DNA from: Agapetus fuscipes
Taxonomy: Eukaryota; Arthropoda; Insecta; Trichoptera; Glossosomatidae
Reading direction: 5' to 3'
Assembly (NCBI GenBank): GCA_951799405.1
Contig: OX637351.1
Coordinates: 5,922,251 to 5,986,250 of the forward strand
DNA length: 64,000 nt
This document shows, piece after piece, positions 29,926-41,200 of this stretch (position 1 is the stretch's first letter; every line of letters begins with the position of its first letter). A model generated the notes under the pieces. The model searched no databases and was not told where the DNA came from. It saw only the letters and a program-made list of their open reading frames with translations. A program made the position numbers and the translations under genes.

Positions 29926-30275
29926 CATCCATACCTTTTTCGGTCTTCCTCTATAACGACATCCATCCATTCTTGCAATATATACTTTCTTTATCAGTCT
30001 TTCATCACTCATTCTCTCCATATGTCCAAACCATCTAAACAAACTTCTTTTAATCTTCACTTTCACACTCTCCCTTACACCACATTCTTCTCTTACAAAA
30101 TCATTCCTCACCCCATCACTTTGTTTTTCCCAATCATACATACATCTTAGATAGTCCATTTCCACTGTATGGACTTAACTTATTTCTCTTTAACTCACCG
30201 TCCAGGCTTCACTTCCATACATCAATGTGGGTATAAGTATGCCACCGTGCACCGCCATACGAACATTTTTTGTAA
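29926..30275 (-). pseudogene. LINE-A ORF2 C-terminal part, 5' side of the host copy
   Basis: Minus-strand translation: MEMDYLRCMYDWEKQSDGVR, NDFVREECG, RWFGHMERMSDERLIKKVYI and RGRPKKVWM, cut at the LTR element. It continues the host copy seen at 26641-27072. Upstream, TLMYGSEAW appears near 30230, with a stop after it. Confidence 0.85.
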
Positions 30276-31010
30276 GATTCCCATGCTCGACAAATATAAG
30301 TGTAAGGTAACTGAAAATTAAAGGAGGCAATGAAAACAATGGGATGTAATTTTTCAAATAGTCTTTTTGTTATCTTTATTTTATTCAAATACTTACAACT
30401 AGGTACAGAGAAACAATAAAATATTGAATAAACAATGTCCATACACTAGAGTTCTACTGAGCTTATACTGAATGTAGGTGACAGCTGAGAGAGGCGCTAA
30501 TGTGATTTTGTAGAACTAATATTGCTTGTGAGAATGTATATGATGTGAATCCCCAATGTAAATATCTTTGCAACTTAGATTAGATTAGAAACTCCTAAAA
30601 TGAATGGGTATTATTATGTTTTTCTTTACCCAAATCCTCACAATTCAGTTTACGTCACATTGAACTACCAAGTGACATTTAACAAGATGGCAACTTTATT
30701 TCCAATTTTCACCCCATTCTGTATAAGCACTGTAAATCTATATTATTCCTTGTCTTCATATTTTTGTTAATAACCTCACATTCAAAATATCCAAACTTAT
30801 CCTACTTTCTCTTCTTTTTCGCGTTACCAAGAAGATTACATTTACTTTTATTCCATCTCTAATATGTTCGAGCGACATAATACATAATATGTAACTTCAC
30901 TCCAAACCAATATATTTTGGAATGCTTCAGTTTTGCCGAACATACAGAGATTCTATAGCCAATTTTAAACCAAGTTATTTCTCACAATATTTTTTTTTAC
31001 ATCTGAATCA
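30276..31010. other. AT-rich intergenic DNA with a LINE-A scrap
   Basis: 30523-30590 is a short LINE-A distal end ending in a GATTA tail. The remainder is unrecognised. Confidence 0.5.
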
Positions 31011-31015
31011 CCTGT

Positions 31016-31205
31016 ACCCTGAGTACGAGTTTGTTCACTTTACTCAAAGTATTGAGTATTCGAGAAAAATGTATGTGAACTTGTAAAGCACCTCTGGCAA
31101 AACAAGTTTCAAAACCTTTTTTGCCAGGGGTGCTTTACAAGTTCACATACATTCTTCTCGAATACACAATACTTCGAGTAAAGTGAAAAAACTCATACTC
31201 AGGGT
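31016..31205. mobile_element. Palindromic foldback MITE, family 1, complete
   Basis: A 190-bp palindrome with ends ACCCTGAGTACGAG and CTCATACTCAGGGT, flanked by a 5-bp duplication CCTGT (31011-31015, 31206-31210). The arms contain 'gtattgagtattcgagaaa' and 'gcacctctggcaaa' with their complements. Confidence 0.85.
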
Positions 31206-31608
31206 CCTGTTTCCAAAATCTCATGATTTTTTAGTTTAAAGGTGTATTTTATATTTTTGTTGAGGTATAAGTACCCCGAAGCATGTACATCAATGACAGC
31301 TAAATGAGAGCAACTGCTAAAATCAATCAGTGCTATTCGCACACAGAAAAGCCACGGCTCATCCGCAGCCTTCAGTGAATTTTGCATGCAAAAAATTGAT
31401 GATCCATAGATCAGCGATGGTTTAAATGTTTCGTGAATAGCACTGTTGTTTCATATTGTTTTTCTTCAACAAAATATTTTTAAATTTTAGCAATGTAGTG
31501 ACCTTCATATTGAACTATCTAAAGTGTCATTTTACAAGATGGCGGACGTACGTTCCGTTTTTTCACCATTTTCAGTTAAAGCCGTGTAGGTCTATAACTC
31601 CACTTGAT

Positions 31609-31922
31609 AGAAAGGCCGGTTGTTAGCTCAGTTGGTAGAGTGCTTGCATTCCATGCCGAGGAGCTTGGGTTCGAATCCCACCGATTGATTTCCCGTTTCG
31701 GTGTTTATTTCAACCCAAAAAAAAATACTGGCAAGGTTTACTCAGCCTTCACAAGAAGTAAGTACCAGCCCCCTCGGGAGCTGGGAAACTCACACATCAA
31801 TTGAAGCGGTTGGCGTAAGGCTGCCCCCCTCACCTGTAAAAACAAATAGGTTCCACTCGCCACATGCGAAATCCTTCGGGGATCACGACATGGAGTTTTT
31901 ATTATATGTGTAGCTTAGTTGC
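31609..31922 (+). mobile_element. SINE-B, full length
   Basis: Head 'aaggccggttgttagctcag' then 'ttggtagagtgcttgc' and 'gggttcgaatcccaccg'; body; end 'ttatatgtgtagcttagttg'. It is a good reference copy, with a few deletions. Confidence 0.9.
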
Positions 31923-32389
31923 CTATCGAGTAAGTAAAAAAACGTATGGAAATTAAATCACTCACTAGGGCAGTTGTCCTATCTTCCATAATTTTTTGAT
32001 TTACCCGACTGAGGTGACTTTATGTAAATGGTTTATACTCGGGGTAACATAACCTTCAAATGCAAGTGTTTATTTTTTTGTTTTTTTGTCTATAGTAAGT
32101 ATGAAAGAATTGACAAGGTGAAAAATTGGCTTTTGCTGGTTTTGAATTTCTGAGATGGAAAAATCCTCACAGTGACAATAATTAAAAATAAACTATTTAA
32201 ATTCATCATGATGTTTATTTCACACAAAAAAACCTATTAAATAAATAATTAATTCCATACTTACACATTTCACTCCTATTGGGTCATGCAAGTATGATCA
32301 TTTTTCCATTTCAGAGATTAAAAATTGTTGGGTACTCTAATTATAAAACTTTTCATTGAAATTTAATCATAGCATTTTACCAAATAATA

Positions 32390-32800
32390 ATAATATTTGG
32401 ATGATTTATTTGGTGAGCGCTGTTTTTGTGTGTATCACACCTCAAGAGCCCTCTGCGAGCTTGGCCGTCGCCGTAGAAAGCGCCAATTCTCAAGTTCGCG
32501 CTGCTTGAAGACACTGCTTTTCTCCAGAAGCCATGGCGCCCTTGAGATGGTCCTGGACCATTAAATGGCACCACAGGCAAGAAATCATCCATCATCATCA
32601 TTATCAAGCGAGACCCAGTTGTTGTAAGGTTGGATGGACCTTTCAGTGACCGGTCTTTGGTAAAGGTTTATGAATTTTTCAACCCAGCGAAGAGCACATT
32701 TGGAAATATAAATGGTATATTTTTGTGCTCCGCCGGGATTCGAATCCACAACTTTCCATTTACAAGTCCGATGTGTTGCCACTGGACTATGTACCGGTCC
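32390..32800 (-). mobile_element. SINE-C with an internal insertion
   Basis: Minus orientation from the ATT-rich tail (32385) to the head at 32800. About 32495-32605 is foreign sequence ('gccatggcgcccttgagatg', ATC repeats) splitting the body between 'ccaattctcaag' and 'aagcgagacccag'. Confidence 0.8.
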
Positions 32801-32900
32801 AAGAAATGCATTGAAGCTACAGCACTCACTAGAGGCGCTGTTTAAGGTCCCATACATTTTTGGTAAAACGCTATGATTAAGTATGATAGATTTGAAATTA

Positions 32901-33050
32901 GATTTTTTCCTCGGAGGGCAAATACCACACTTTTATGAGACTTCGATCAATATCAAATAACAAAATATTAGTTAGCCTTTCTCCTAGCAACCCAGCCGTG
33001 TGACTTCACATTTTTTTGTCTTTGGTATTTGCTCCGAGAATGAAAAGTTT
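32901..33050. mobile_element. Small inverted-repeat element
   Basis: 'cctcggagggcaaatacca' near 32909 and 'tggtatttgctccgag' near 33022 are inverted. About 110 bp lie between them. Confidence 0.5.
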
Positions 33051-34107
33051 TATACTCGGGTACAGGACCAGAGGTCAGCTAGTGTTGTCATATACAAAAA
33101 TAAGAACATAAATACAAATTTTAAACGTAAACAATGTCATACTAAAATATATTTTCACCGTTTATGAAAATATCTTGTAGGTAGTGATGTCACCTGGTTC
33201 TGCATGTATGTGTCGGTAGGACCCCTAGTTTTCTGATGCTCATACAAAGCTGTATATTTTTTCAAGTAGCGGAAGGCGTTCAAAACAAAAGAAACGACGG
33301 CACACCACAATAAAACAAGAACCTGTATGTCAGAGGTGTGCCCATGACTCAAATAAACCTAAAGGCATACTTCTGGATGCACTCCTTGTAGAATGAAGTC
33401 AGAACATTCAAAGTTTTCCTCAGTGGGGCGACGTCATAGGTCTGTGCGACTAGGGTTCTTATCAACCAAAAGAATAAAAGCAGAATACTAATGACGTCAC
33501 AATCTTTTTACAGCTTTGTTCCGACTCCATAAAAAATTTTGACTGGCCGTCAAACACATTGCAAGATCCACCTTCTAAAAACCCAAAGACAATAAACAAT
33601 AGAATGCAACATGGCTGCCGTTTTGTTCTTAATTTGAATTTGGAAACATATTCTTGGTGTGCTTGCTAAACTATGCAAAAGTGCAATTTGTCTTTATTTT
33701 GTTTTTACAATGGAAAGAATACATGGACATCACTGCATTATTATATAGAAATAGGTTGCCTAGTAATTCCTAAAATAATAAACTAAATTTGTTAATTTCA
33801 TACAAAGTTACATGATACATTTATGAAATATACTTACATGAAAAAAGCATGATTTTTTTGACTGACATTTTCCCAAAAAACAATGATTGAGAGCGACAAA
33901 GCGAAGCTGTTTTTTTTTCATTTTAATCCATGCAATTTATATGTTGAACAAAATACAGTAGGGCTTCACTTATCCAGGCTTCGCCTCTTTGAAGATTGCG
34001 TTAATCCAGACTGACCATGTGACGGGCAACACAGCTTTTGCAAGGAAGCGAAAGGCATTTACAAGCACCACACCAAAGACCAAATTCCTGATATAGCGAA
34101 TGAATTA

Positions 34108-34355
34108 TTCCTTGACTTATAGGTTGGTATGAGGCTGACCACCCATACTGTAAAAAATGGTTCACTTTGCCAATGTCACCCCTGTTTCAGGGAAGGTCGG
34201 CAAAAGTTGTGGGGCTTATGTTCATTTGAGGTTTGGATTTTATTTGTAAGTACACATTCAGCATTTGTAAGCGCGAACTACACTTGTTGGTTTGTGGGCA
34301 TACATCTGAGAGCTTTAAATGAATATATCCTTGCAACTTAGATTATAGATTATAG
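34108..34355 (+). mobile_element. LINE-A 3' end, ATTATAG-tail type
   Basis: From 'attccttgacttataggttg' to 'acttagattatagattatag'. Nearly identical to 36888-37128. Confidence 0.88.
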
Positions 34356-34374
34356 AATGGGATATCCAGAGTCA

Positions 34375-34682
34375 TAATAAAAGGGGATCTTGTATGAAAA
34401 AGGTTATGACTGTGGATGAAATGAAAGAAGTATGCAAGGACCGAAAAAAATGGCGGTTGATCTGTAATAGCGCGTTTAAGGCTAAGGCTTTAAAAATTTT
34501 AATTTTCACTTTTTTTTATAGAATATGTTTTGTAGGTTTAGGGCTCACGTTCATTTGAGATTGGGTTTTTACATTGTAGGTCCACATGCGGCATGTGTTA
34601 GCGCAAACTTATACATGCCTGCTTGCGGGAATGCGTTTAATATGAATCATAAATGATATATATCTTTGCAGCTTAGATATAG
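34375..34682 (+). mobile_element. LINE-A, end of ORF plus partial 3' module
   Basis: 'agtcataataaaagggga', 'tatgactgtggatgaaatga', 'aaatggcggttgatctgtaa', then a diverged module from 'gggctcacgttcatttgaga' to 'tttgcagcttagatatag'. The proximal half of the module is missing. Confidence 0.8.
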
Positions 34683-35477
34683 ACACGGGTTTATAACCTC
34701 ATGTCAAAAAGGCTTAAGACGGCTTGCATGTTTTTCACTAGTGGATCTTGTTTGTTTCACATGTATCTTTGTACAATTACAGAAACTAAGTACATACATA
34801 CTTCTTTCATTTATTCAAGTTTTATGGCTAAAAAAAATTACAATCCAGACACCCTGATAATCCGCCTAGGGTCTGTTTTTTCCAGATTTGCGAGGCCCTG
34901 CTGTACACAAATCTAAAAAAAAGATATCAGCCATCATGACACAACTTTTTATTATTTTTGTCAATGACTTTGTTTTTTACACAATTTATAAATGCGTTAA
35001 ATATATTATGAAGACTTAAACAAAAAATGCACTTTTTAATAATCAGTTTGATTCAGCAAGTCATGAGAAATTTAGATTGATAGTACCTAAATAATTTATG
35101 TACGAAAACCACATTTGACTGATCGCCGATCACACTACAACTTTTCATTTTTGACTTCTAAAACACGTCCAAAATGCTACTCTCATCTTCCTTAACATGT
35201 GATGGTTAAAGAGCTGTTTGTAAAATTGGGATCAGTTATTTTTTATACAGGAGAGTTGTTTTCCGGAGTTGTTTTCCGGGAGTTGTTGGTCTATAGGAGC
35301 TGGAGCTTCCAGTTTCATCAAAATCATCATCACCAGTAGCGGCTTAAACTAATATCTGGAAGAGGGGATGACCTTGAAGTATAGTTTGATGACCACCCTA
35401 TAGCACCCGAGGTAATATAGGTACACAAACAAATTGTTACATATAAATCTAAGCCAAGCACGTGTTCATAACGCCCA

Positions 35478-35900
35478 ATCAAATAATATTAGGATGATTT
35501 AATTGGTGAGCGCTGTTTTTGTGTGTATCACACCTCAAGAGCCCTCTGCGAGCTTGGTCGTCGCTGTAGAAAGCGCCAATTCTCAAGCACCACCCAGTTG
35601 TTGTAAGGTTGGATGGACCTTTCAGTGACCAGTCTTTGGTAAAGGTTTATGAATTTTTCAACCCAGCGAAGAGCACATTTGGAAATGTAAATGGTATATT
35701 TTTGTGCTCCGCCGGGATTCGAAACCCCAACCTTCCATTTACGAGTCCGAAGTGTTGCCACTGGACTACGGACCGGTCCAAGAAATGCCAACACGTGGTG
35801 TACCTGAGTGGTCACCCATCCAGGCAGCATCTGCGCCCTATGTTGCTTAACTTTCGTGATCTGATGAGAACCGGTGCTTTCAACATGGTATCGTCGTTGA
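35478..35900 (-). mobile_element. 5S-C chimeric SINE, full length
   Basis: Minus orientation: 5S-derived module about 35785-35897, tRNA-like head about 35710-35780, body and ATT tail at 35478-35490. It lies upstream of repeat L material at 36095. Confidence 0.88.
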
Positions 35901-36679
35901 CGTTAAATGTTATAACTTATCATTTTTGTGTGCACATTTCAACCAGTTCTGATCCCCATGAAAAAAATATTCATAGGGAACATCCCCATCAGCCCCCAAT
36001 AAAGGGCCTTCACTGATCATCACTTCATGCTGAAAAAGTCCATCGCAGACATGGGTTATACGTCAGGAAGCTCCAGCTCATACAGATCCTGGAAAGCTAC
36101 TCTCCGGTATCAACAGCCGGCCGAGCAAGCCTAAAACTCCTATTCAAAATTAATGTTTGATATTTTTAGAAAATACAAAGTGCAACTTAAATTTAATAAT
36201 TCATGGTCAGTATATAGTTAACAGGAGAAGCGTCAAAACTCCATGCAGACCAACAAAGGCTACAACATTGGAGTGATGGATGATTAAAAATGGCGCAGAG
36301 TACGATACATGTCAAATTGAGAAAAAGACAAAAACATACATGAAGACTACCGGGGAAAAACAAGGAATGAAAAAGCAAAAATAAGAATTCAAGTTTGTAA
36401 GAAAAAAAGTAAAATCTAGTGGCATCTGTGTGTATCTACAGCTCTGCAAAATTTGTAATGCAACAACAGTCACTGTCACAGTTTATGGCGGTATTTCCGG
36501 TTCTTTGTGACAGGCAATAACCATGATTTCAAATTAAAAAATTTGATTTACTCATAATTTTCTTCAACTGACATTCTTTGTTCTTCCCCTGTAGTCTTCA
36601 CATGAGAGAAGGCTGCAAATATTTGTCAGATTTTTGTACACCGATCAATAGAGTTAATGTTTTAAACAGCTCACTTGCA

Positions 36680-37128
36680 TGAAAAAGGTTATGACTCTGG
36701 ATGAAATGAAAGAAGTGTGCAAGGACAGGAAGAAGTGGCGGCTAATCTGCAATGGTGATTTTTAATGTTGGTGTATTCATTTGCTACATTTTTTGCATAG
36801 GAAATTTCTGACTTTTTTTGTATAGATTTCTTTGTAAGGTTTTGTTCTTTTATATATTTAAATGTAATTTTTTATTCATATTCCTTGACTTATAGGTTGG
36901 TATGAGGCTGACCACCCATACTGTAAAAAATGGTTCACTTTGCCAATGTTACCCCTGTTTCAGGGAAGGTCGGCAAAAGTTGTGGGGCTTATGTTCATTT
37001 GAGGTTTGGATTTTATTTGTAAGTACACATTCAGCATTTGTAAGCGCGAACTACACTTGTTGGTTTGTGGGCTTACATCTGAGAGCTTTAAATGAATATA
37101 TCCTTGCAACTTAGATTATAGATTATAG
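36680..37128 (+). mobile_element. LINE-A, end of ORF plus complete ATTATAG-tail 3' module
   Basis: 'atgaaaaaggttatgactct', 'aagtggcggctaatctgcaa' (36683-36755) lead through a 130-bp spacer to the module at 36888-37128. This ties the ATTATAG-tail type to the same ORF end. Confidence 0.85.
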
Positions 37129-37484
37129 ATTTATAGACACGGCATTCTCATCCACGACATGATTTTGGTAAAAATTGACATTTACCATGCCTCTTATTAA
37201 ATTTGCAAAACCCAGCTCACAGTGGTTAATGATTATTTCATAGAAGTAGGGCCCCGTATTCAAGTATTTGTCTTGGCATACACTGATTACTTAGTTGTAA
37301 ATTTTGGGGAACAAACTTTCAGGATTGCAGATCCGGTGGCGTGGAATATCCAACAACAATCAAGGTGAATTTACACAATGCTATATGTATATTAGTGATG
37401 CAACGAATAGTGTATTCAGTCATCTGTGGAATACCGAATATCCGGCATGAAGCCCAACCGAATAGCCAAAAATTGGTTATTACT

Positions 37485-37650
37485 TTTTGTTTTCTGAGCC
37501 ACCCTAGCTTTGTGTACCACTTGAGACAGTGTAGCATCACGGGAGGGCCTTCTGCCGCTTGCATCTCACTCTATTTCTGATGCGAGTCCTGTGACACATC
37601 CCCGGATGGGATGGATGTACAGGGCGTGGGTTTGTGGAGGGAGAACAAGT
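37485..37650. repeat. Repeat J, copy 2
   Basis: 'gtgtaccacttgagacagtg', 'gcgagtcctgtgacacatcc', 'acagggcgtgggtttgtgg'. Confidence 0.65.
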
Positions 37651-37814
37651 GTCTCCACAAGCCATATTTAACACAAAATAAATACACTACAAGAAAGTAA
37701 AGGAGATTTTTTTTGTTTTCAGCTCCAAACAGCGGCGATTGCTCTCTGATTTCTACATTTAAGATTACGCTTGTATGTTTTTTTTTTTGTACTGAAATAA
37801 AGGTGTGTTCTTTT

Positions 37815-37820
37815 TTTATT
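37815..37820 (-). terminator. Candidate polyadenylation signal of CK2-beta
   Basis: TTTATT on the plus strand is AATAAA on the minus strand, about 290 bp past the stop codon. AT-rich surroundings make this only a candidate. Confidence 0.3.
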
Positions 37821-38110
37821 TCTTTTCTTTTAAATTGGTATTCGGCATGCAGAATATTCAGTCAAAATGCTACTATTCGGTATTCGGCTGAATAGTTAAA
37901 AAGTAACCGAATACTTATTCGTTGCAACACTAATATATATATCCAGAGGGGTACAGATATATTGGCCTTCATGGAGTCAAAACCGACAAGCATTCTTAGT
38001 TTCGATACAACTCAGTCAAAAATGAAAGAAGAGAGATGTGTGTGTGTGTGTGTAGTATGAATTGTCCCAACTGTCCCGCCTGCTTGAGGAGAGAGAGCCT
38101 AGTCTGGGAC

Positions 38111-38219
38111 TTAACGTTTGCCGTTGTTGTAGACCATGCTCCGCAGGGGGGCCTTGAAGGTGGAGGCAGATTGCTGCTGGATCTGATACGCCAGCGGGTG
38201 GATCTTGAAGCCATAAAGT
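38111..38219 (-). CDS. CkIIbeta: CK2-beta coding exon 6
   Basis: Acceptor TTTTTTCAG before 38219; the stop codon lies at 38113-38111. A TG/CA microsatellite lies at about 38036-38053, probably in the 3' UTR. Confidence 0.94.
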
Positions 38220-41200
38220 CTGAAAAAAAAACTTGGAATATAAGTATACCTCGGAGGAAGTAGTCAAGATCTATCTATCTACAGCGGTTCAGAGGTTCCC
38301 AAAGTGGGTGCCGCGGAGAGAGATCAGGGGTGCCGCGAGGCGCCCCTGAAGTCTACTAAAAATCATTTTTTTTTTTTTTTTAATTTGTGAAGAGGATTGC
38401 AATTCACCAACCTATTTTGCCTGGCCAGATGTCTTCATGCGAAAGCAGAAGCTTGTGTGCATACATGAATACAAACATCGATCGATATTATATGACTAGG
38501 GTGCCGTGAGAAAACTCAAAATTTTAAAGGGTGCCGTGACTTGAAAAAATTTGGGAACCTCTGATCTACAGTATTGTAATTAATGTGAACAAGCAGTATT
38601 AATTTGTAAATATGATTTATTTAGGTCAAAGCTACGTTTAGGTACATTTACATGAGCTTGTTACCATTAATTAGTAGTAAAATGTAATTTGTTGTGTATG
38701 TTCCTTGACTTATAGGTTGGTATGCGGTTGACCACCCATGCTGTACAAATGGTTCACTTTGCCAATGTCACCCTTGTTACAGGGAAGGACGGCAAGAGTT
38801 GCAGGGTGTATGTCCATTTGAGATTTGGTTTTTATGTTGTGGGTTCACATGAGGCATGTGCAAGCGTGAACTTGTGCGTGTCTGGTTGTGGGAATGCATG
38901 TAATGTGAATCTCCAATGTAACATATCTTTGCAACTTAGATTAGATTAAATATTGGCTATTGGCTATGGCATCCTTGACTTATAGGTTGGTATGAGGCTG
39001 ACAACCCATAATGTAAAAAAAAGTTCATTTTGCCAATTTCACCCCTGTTTCAGGGAATGTCGGCAAGAGTTGCAGGGCTTATGTTCATTTGAGGTTTGGA
39101 TTTTATTTGTAAGTACACATTCAGCATTTGTAAGCGCGAACTACACGTGTCGGTTTGTGGGCATACATCTGAGAGCTTTAAATGAATATATCCTTGCAAC
39201 TTAGATTATAGATTAAGATCAGGTGAATTCCCAGGCCAATCCAGAAGGGCTGTGATCGAAGATTGCTTAAATAAATAAAACACAAATCCCAATTTTTTAT
39301 TTTTCACTTCCATCGAATTTATCCCATACTATAATCCGAGCACCCCGTTATTTCGAACCCTGTTTTTTTAGGGGTTCGGATAAAAGAGGCTCTACTGTAC
39401 CTGTTTCTGGCCAGGCAAAACCGGTTTGTGAATTGCATTCACTTGAAAAAAAAAAGGAATCCAAAAATGTTCCTACCTTGGTACAAATTGCTGTATGGCC
39501 CTCTTGGGCCGGTACTCGGGGTGCACCATGAACACCATGTGGGGGAAGCCGGTGCCGAAGTAGGCGCCGTCTGTGTGGTGGTAGCGCGAGGACTTGGGGG
39601 AGTACACCTCCATGCACTTGGGGCAGTACGACTTCACCATGGCCTCTCCCGGCACGTCCGACAGCCCTGCAATCACATAATGGATATCTCTCTGTCTCAG
39701 ACAGTCTCACAGTCCATATCAAGCTGTGTGTATGGTGAAGAATACTACAAAGAACATAAATTTTCATGTGGCTGGCCTAAATAAATAAGACATAAGAAAT
39801 ACATATTATTGTTTGTTCCCCACTCCCAGAGTGGCGGCGTCCCATGGCTGCCCAGCGGACTCCACAAACAGTGTTGCCAGCTGGGCAGAGATGCCGCGCA
39901 AGCCCTGAGCGTGGAGGTGCAGTGATGTCGCACACTTATGACTCAAGCGCTTCCTTACAGATAAACAGAAGCGGATCTAAGGAGCGTGCTTAGCATTGAG
40001 GTATAATACAAGTGCTGTAACCATTGCCTTATGATATCTGTGAACTAGAAATTATTATAACGAAAATAGACATTATCATATATATCTGTTTCAACTTACT
40101 TACGAAAATGATCATTAGTAAGAAACGACGTCAACGATATCATCGACGATACCATGTTGAAAGCACCAGTTCTCATCAGATCACCAGGCGAGGATGCTAC
40201 CTGGATGGGTGACCGCTAAGTACACCGCTTGTTGTTGGCATTTCTTGGACCGGTCCGTAGTCCAGTGGCAGCACTTCGGACTCGGAAGGTTGTGGATTCG
40301 AATCCCGGCGGAGCACAAAAATATACCATTTATATTTCCAAATGTGCTCTTCGCTGTGTTGAAAAATTCATAAGCCTTTACCAAAGACCGGTAACTGAAA
40401 GGTCCATCCAACCTTACAACAACTGAGTCTTGCTTGAGTATTGGCGCTTTGTGTCGACGACCAAGCTCGCAGAGAGCTCTTGAGGTGTGATACACACAAA
40501 AACAGCGCTCACCAAAAAAATCATCTTAATATTATTATTAAAGAGAACAAAGCACTTCACAGTTGCATTTCAATGCAAAAATAATATCATAAGTCAATGC
40601 ATGTATCAATATTGTACGCTAGTTCCTGCTCCACTTATAGTATACCTCAATGATACTTTACAACACAACAAAATGGTTAATAAATGAATGAAAGAGATGT
40701 TAGGGGACAGGTTGGGTGGATGTTGAACTCACCGAGGGGCAGTGTGGGTTGGTTTTCGCAGTAGACGCGTGGACACGTACCAAATTCACCAGTTTGATAT
40801 TTCTCCAGCATCTGACCAATTCCCCTAGAAATTAGATAAAACATATAAATGTAAATATTCTTCAACTTCCAAAATTCTCATCAACTTTCCACCTGACATT
40901 CACATCACGTCACTGGCTGGACATCACGGCTTGGAACGTAACTAGGATATACATATAGTGTAACTTCTTGCCTGCGTTATCCCCGAAGGGGTCGCATGAG
41001 GCGATTCGGGACCTATTTATTTTTACGGGTAAGGGGGGCCGGCCTCACACCAACCACTTTCAGTTGAAGTGGGGCTCAAATTCTTGGCATTTTATTTTGG
41101 AAAATTATCAATGAAGTCTTCATTTTTACTACTTAAAAAACATATGGTTGTCTATAATAATCTACAATCTAAGCTGCGAAGATATGTTAACATTTAAGGC

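Larger units (their letters stand above)
33955..34907. mobile_element. Possible pogo/Tc1-mariner-type inverted-repeat element, filled with LINE-A copies
   Basis: The left end 'acagtagggcttcacttatc' and right end 'tttgcgaggccctgctgta' are imperfect inverse complements of the CAGTAGRGCCTC..ATCCG kind. A similar end occurs at 39350-39400. Two LINE-A copies occupy the middle. This is a tentative reading. Confidence 0.45.
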
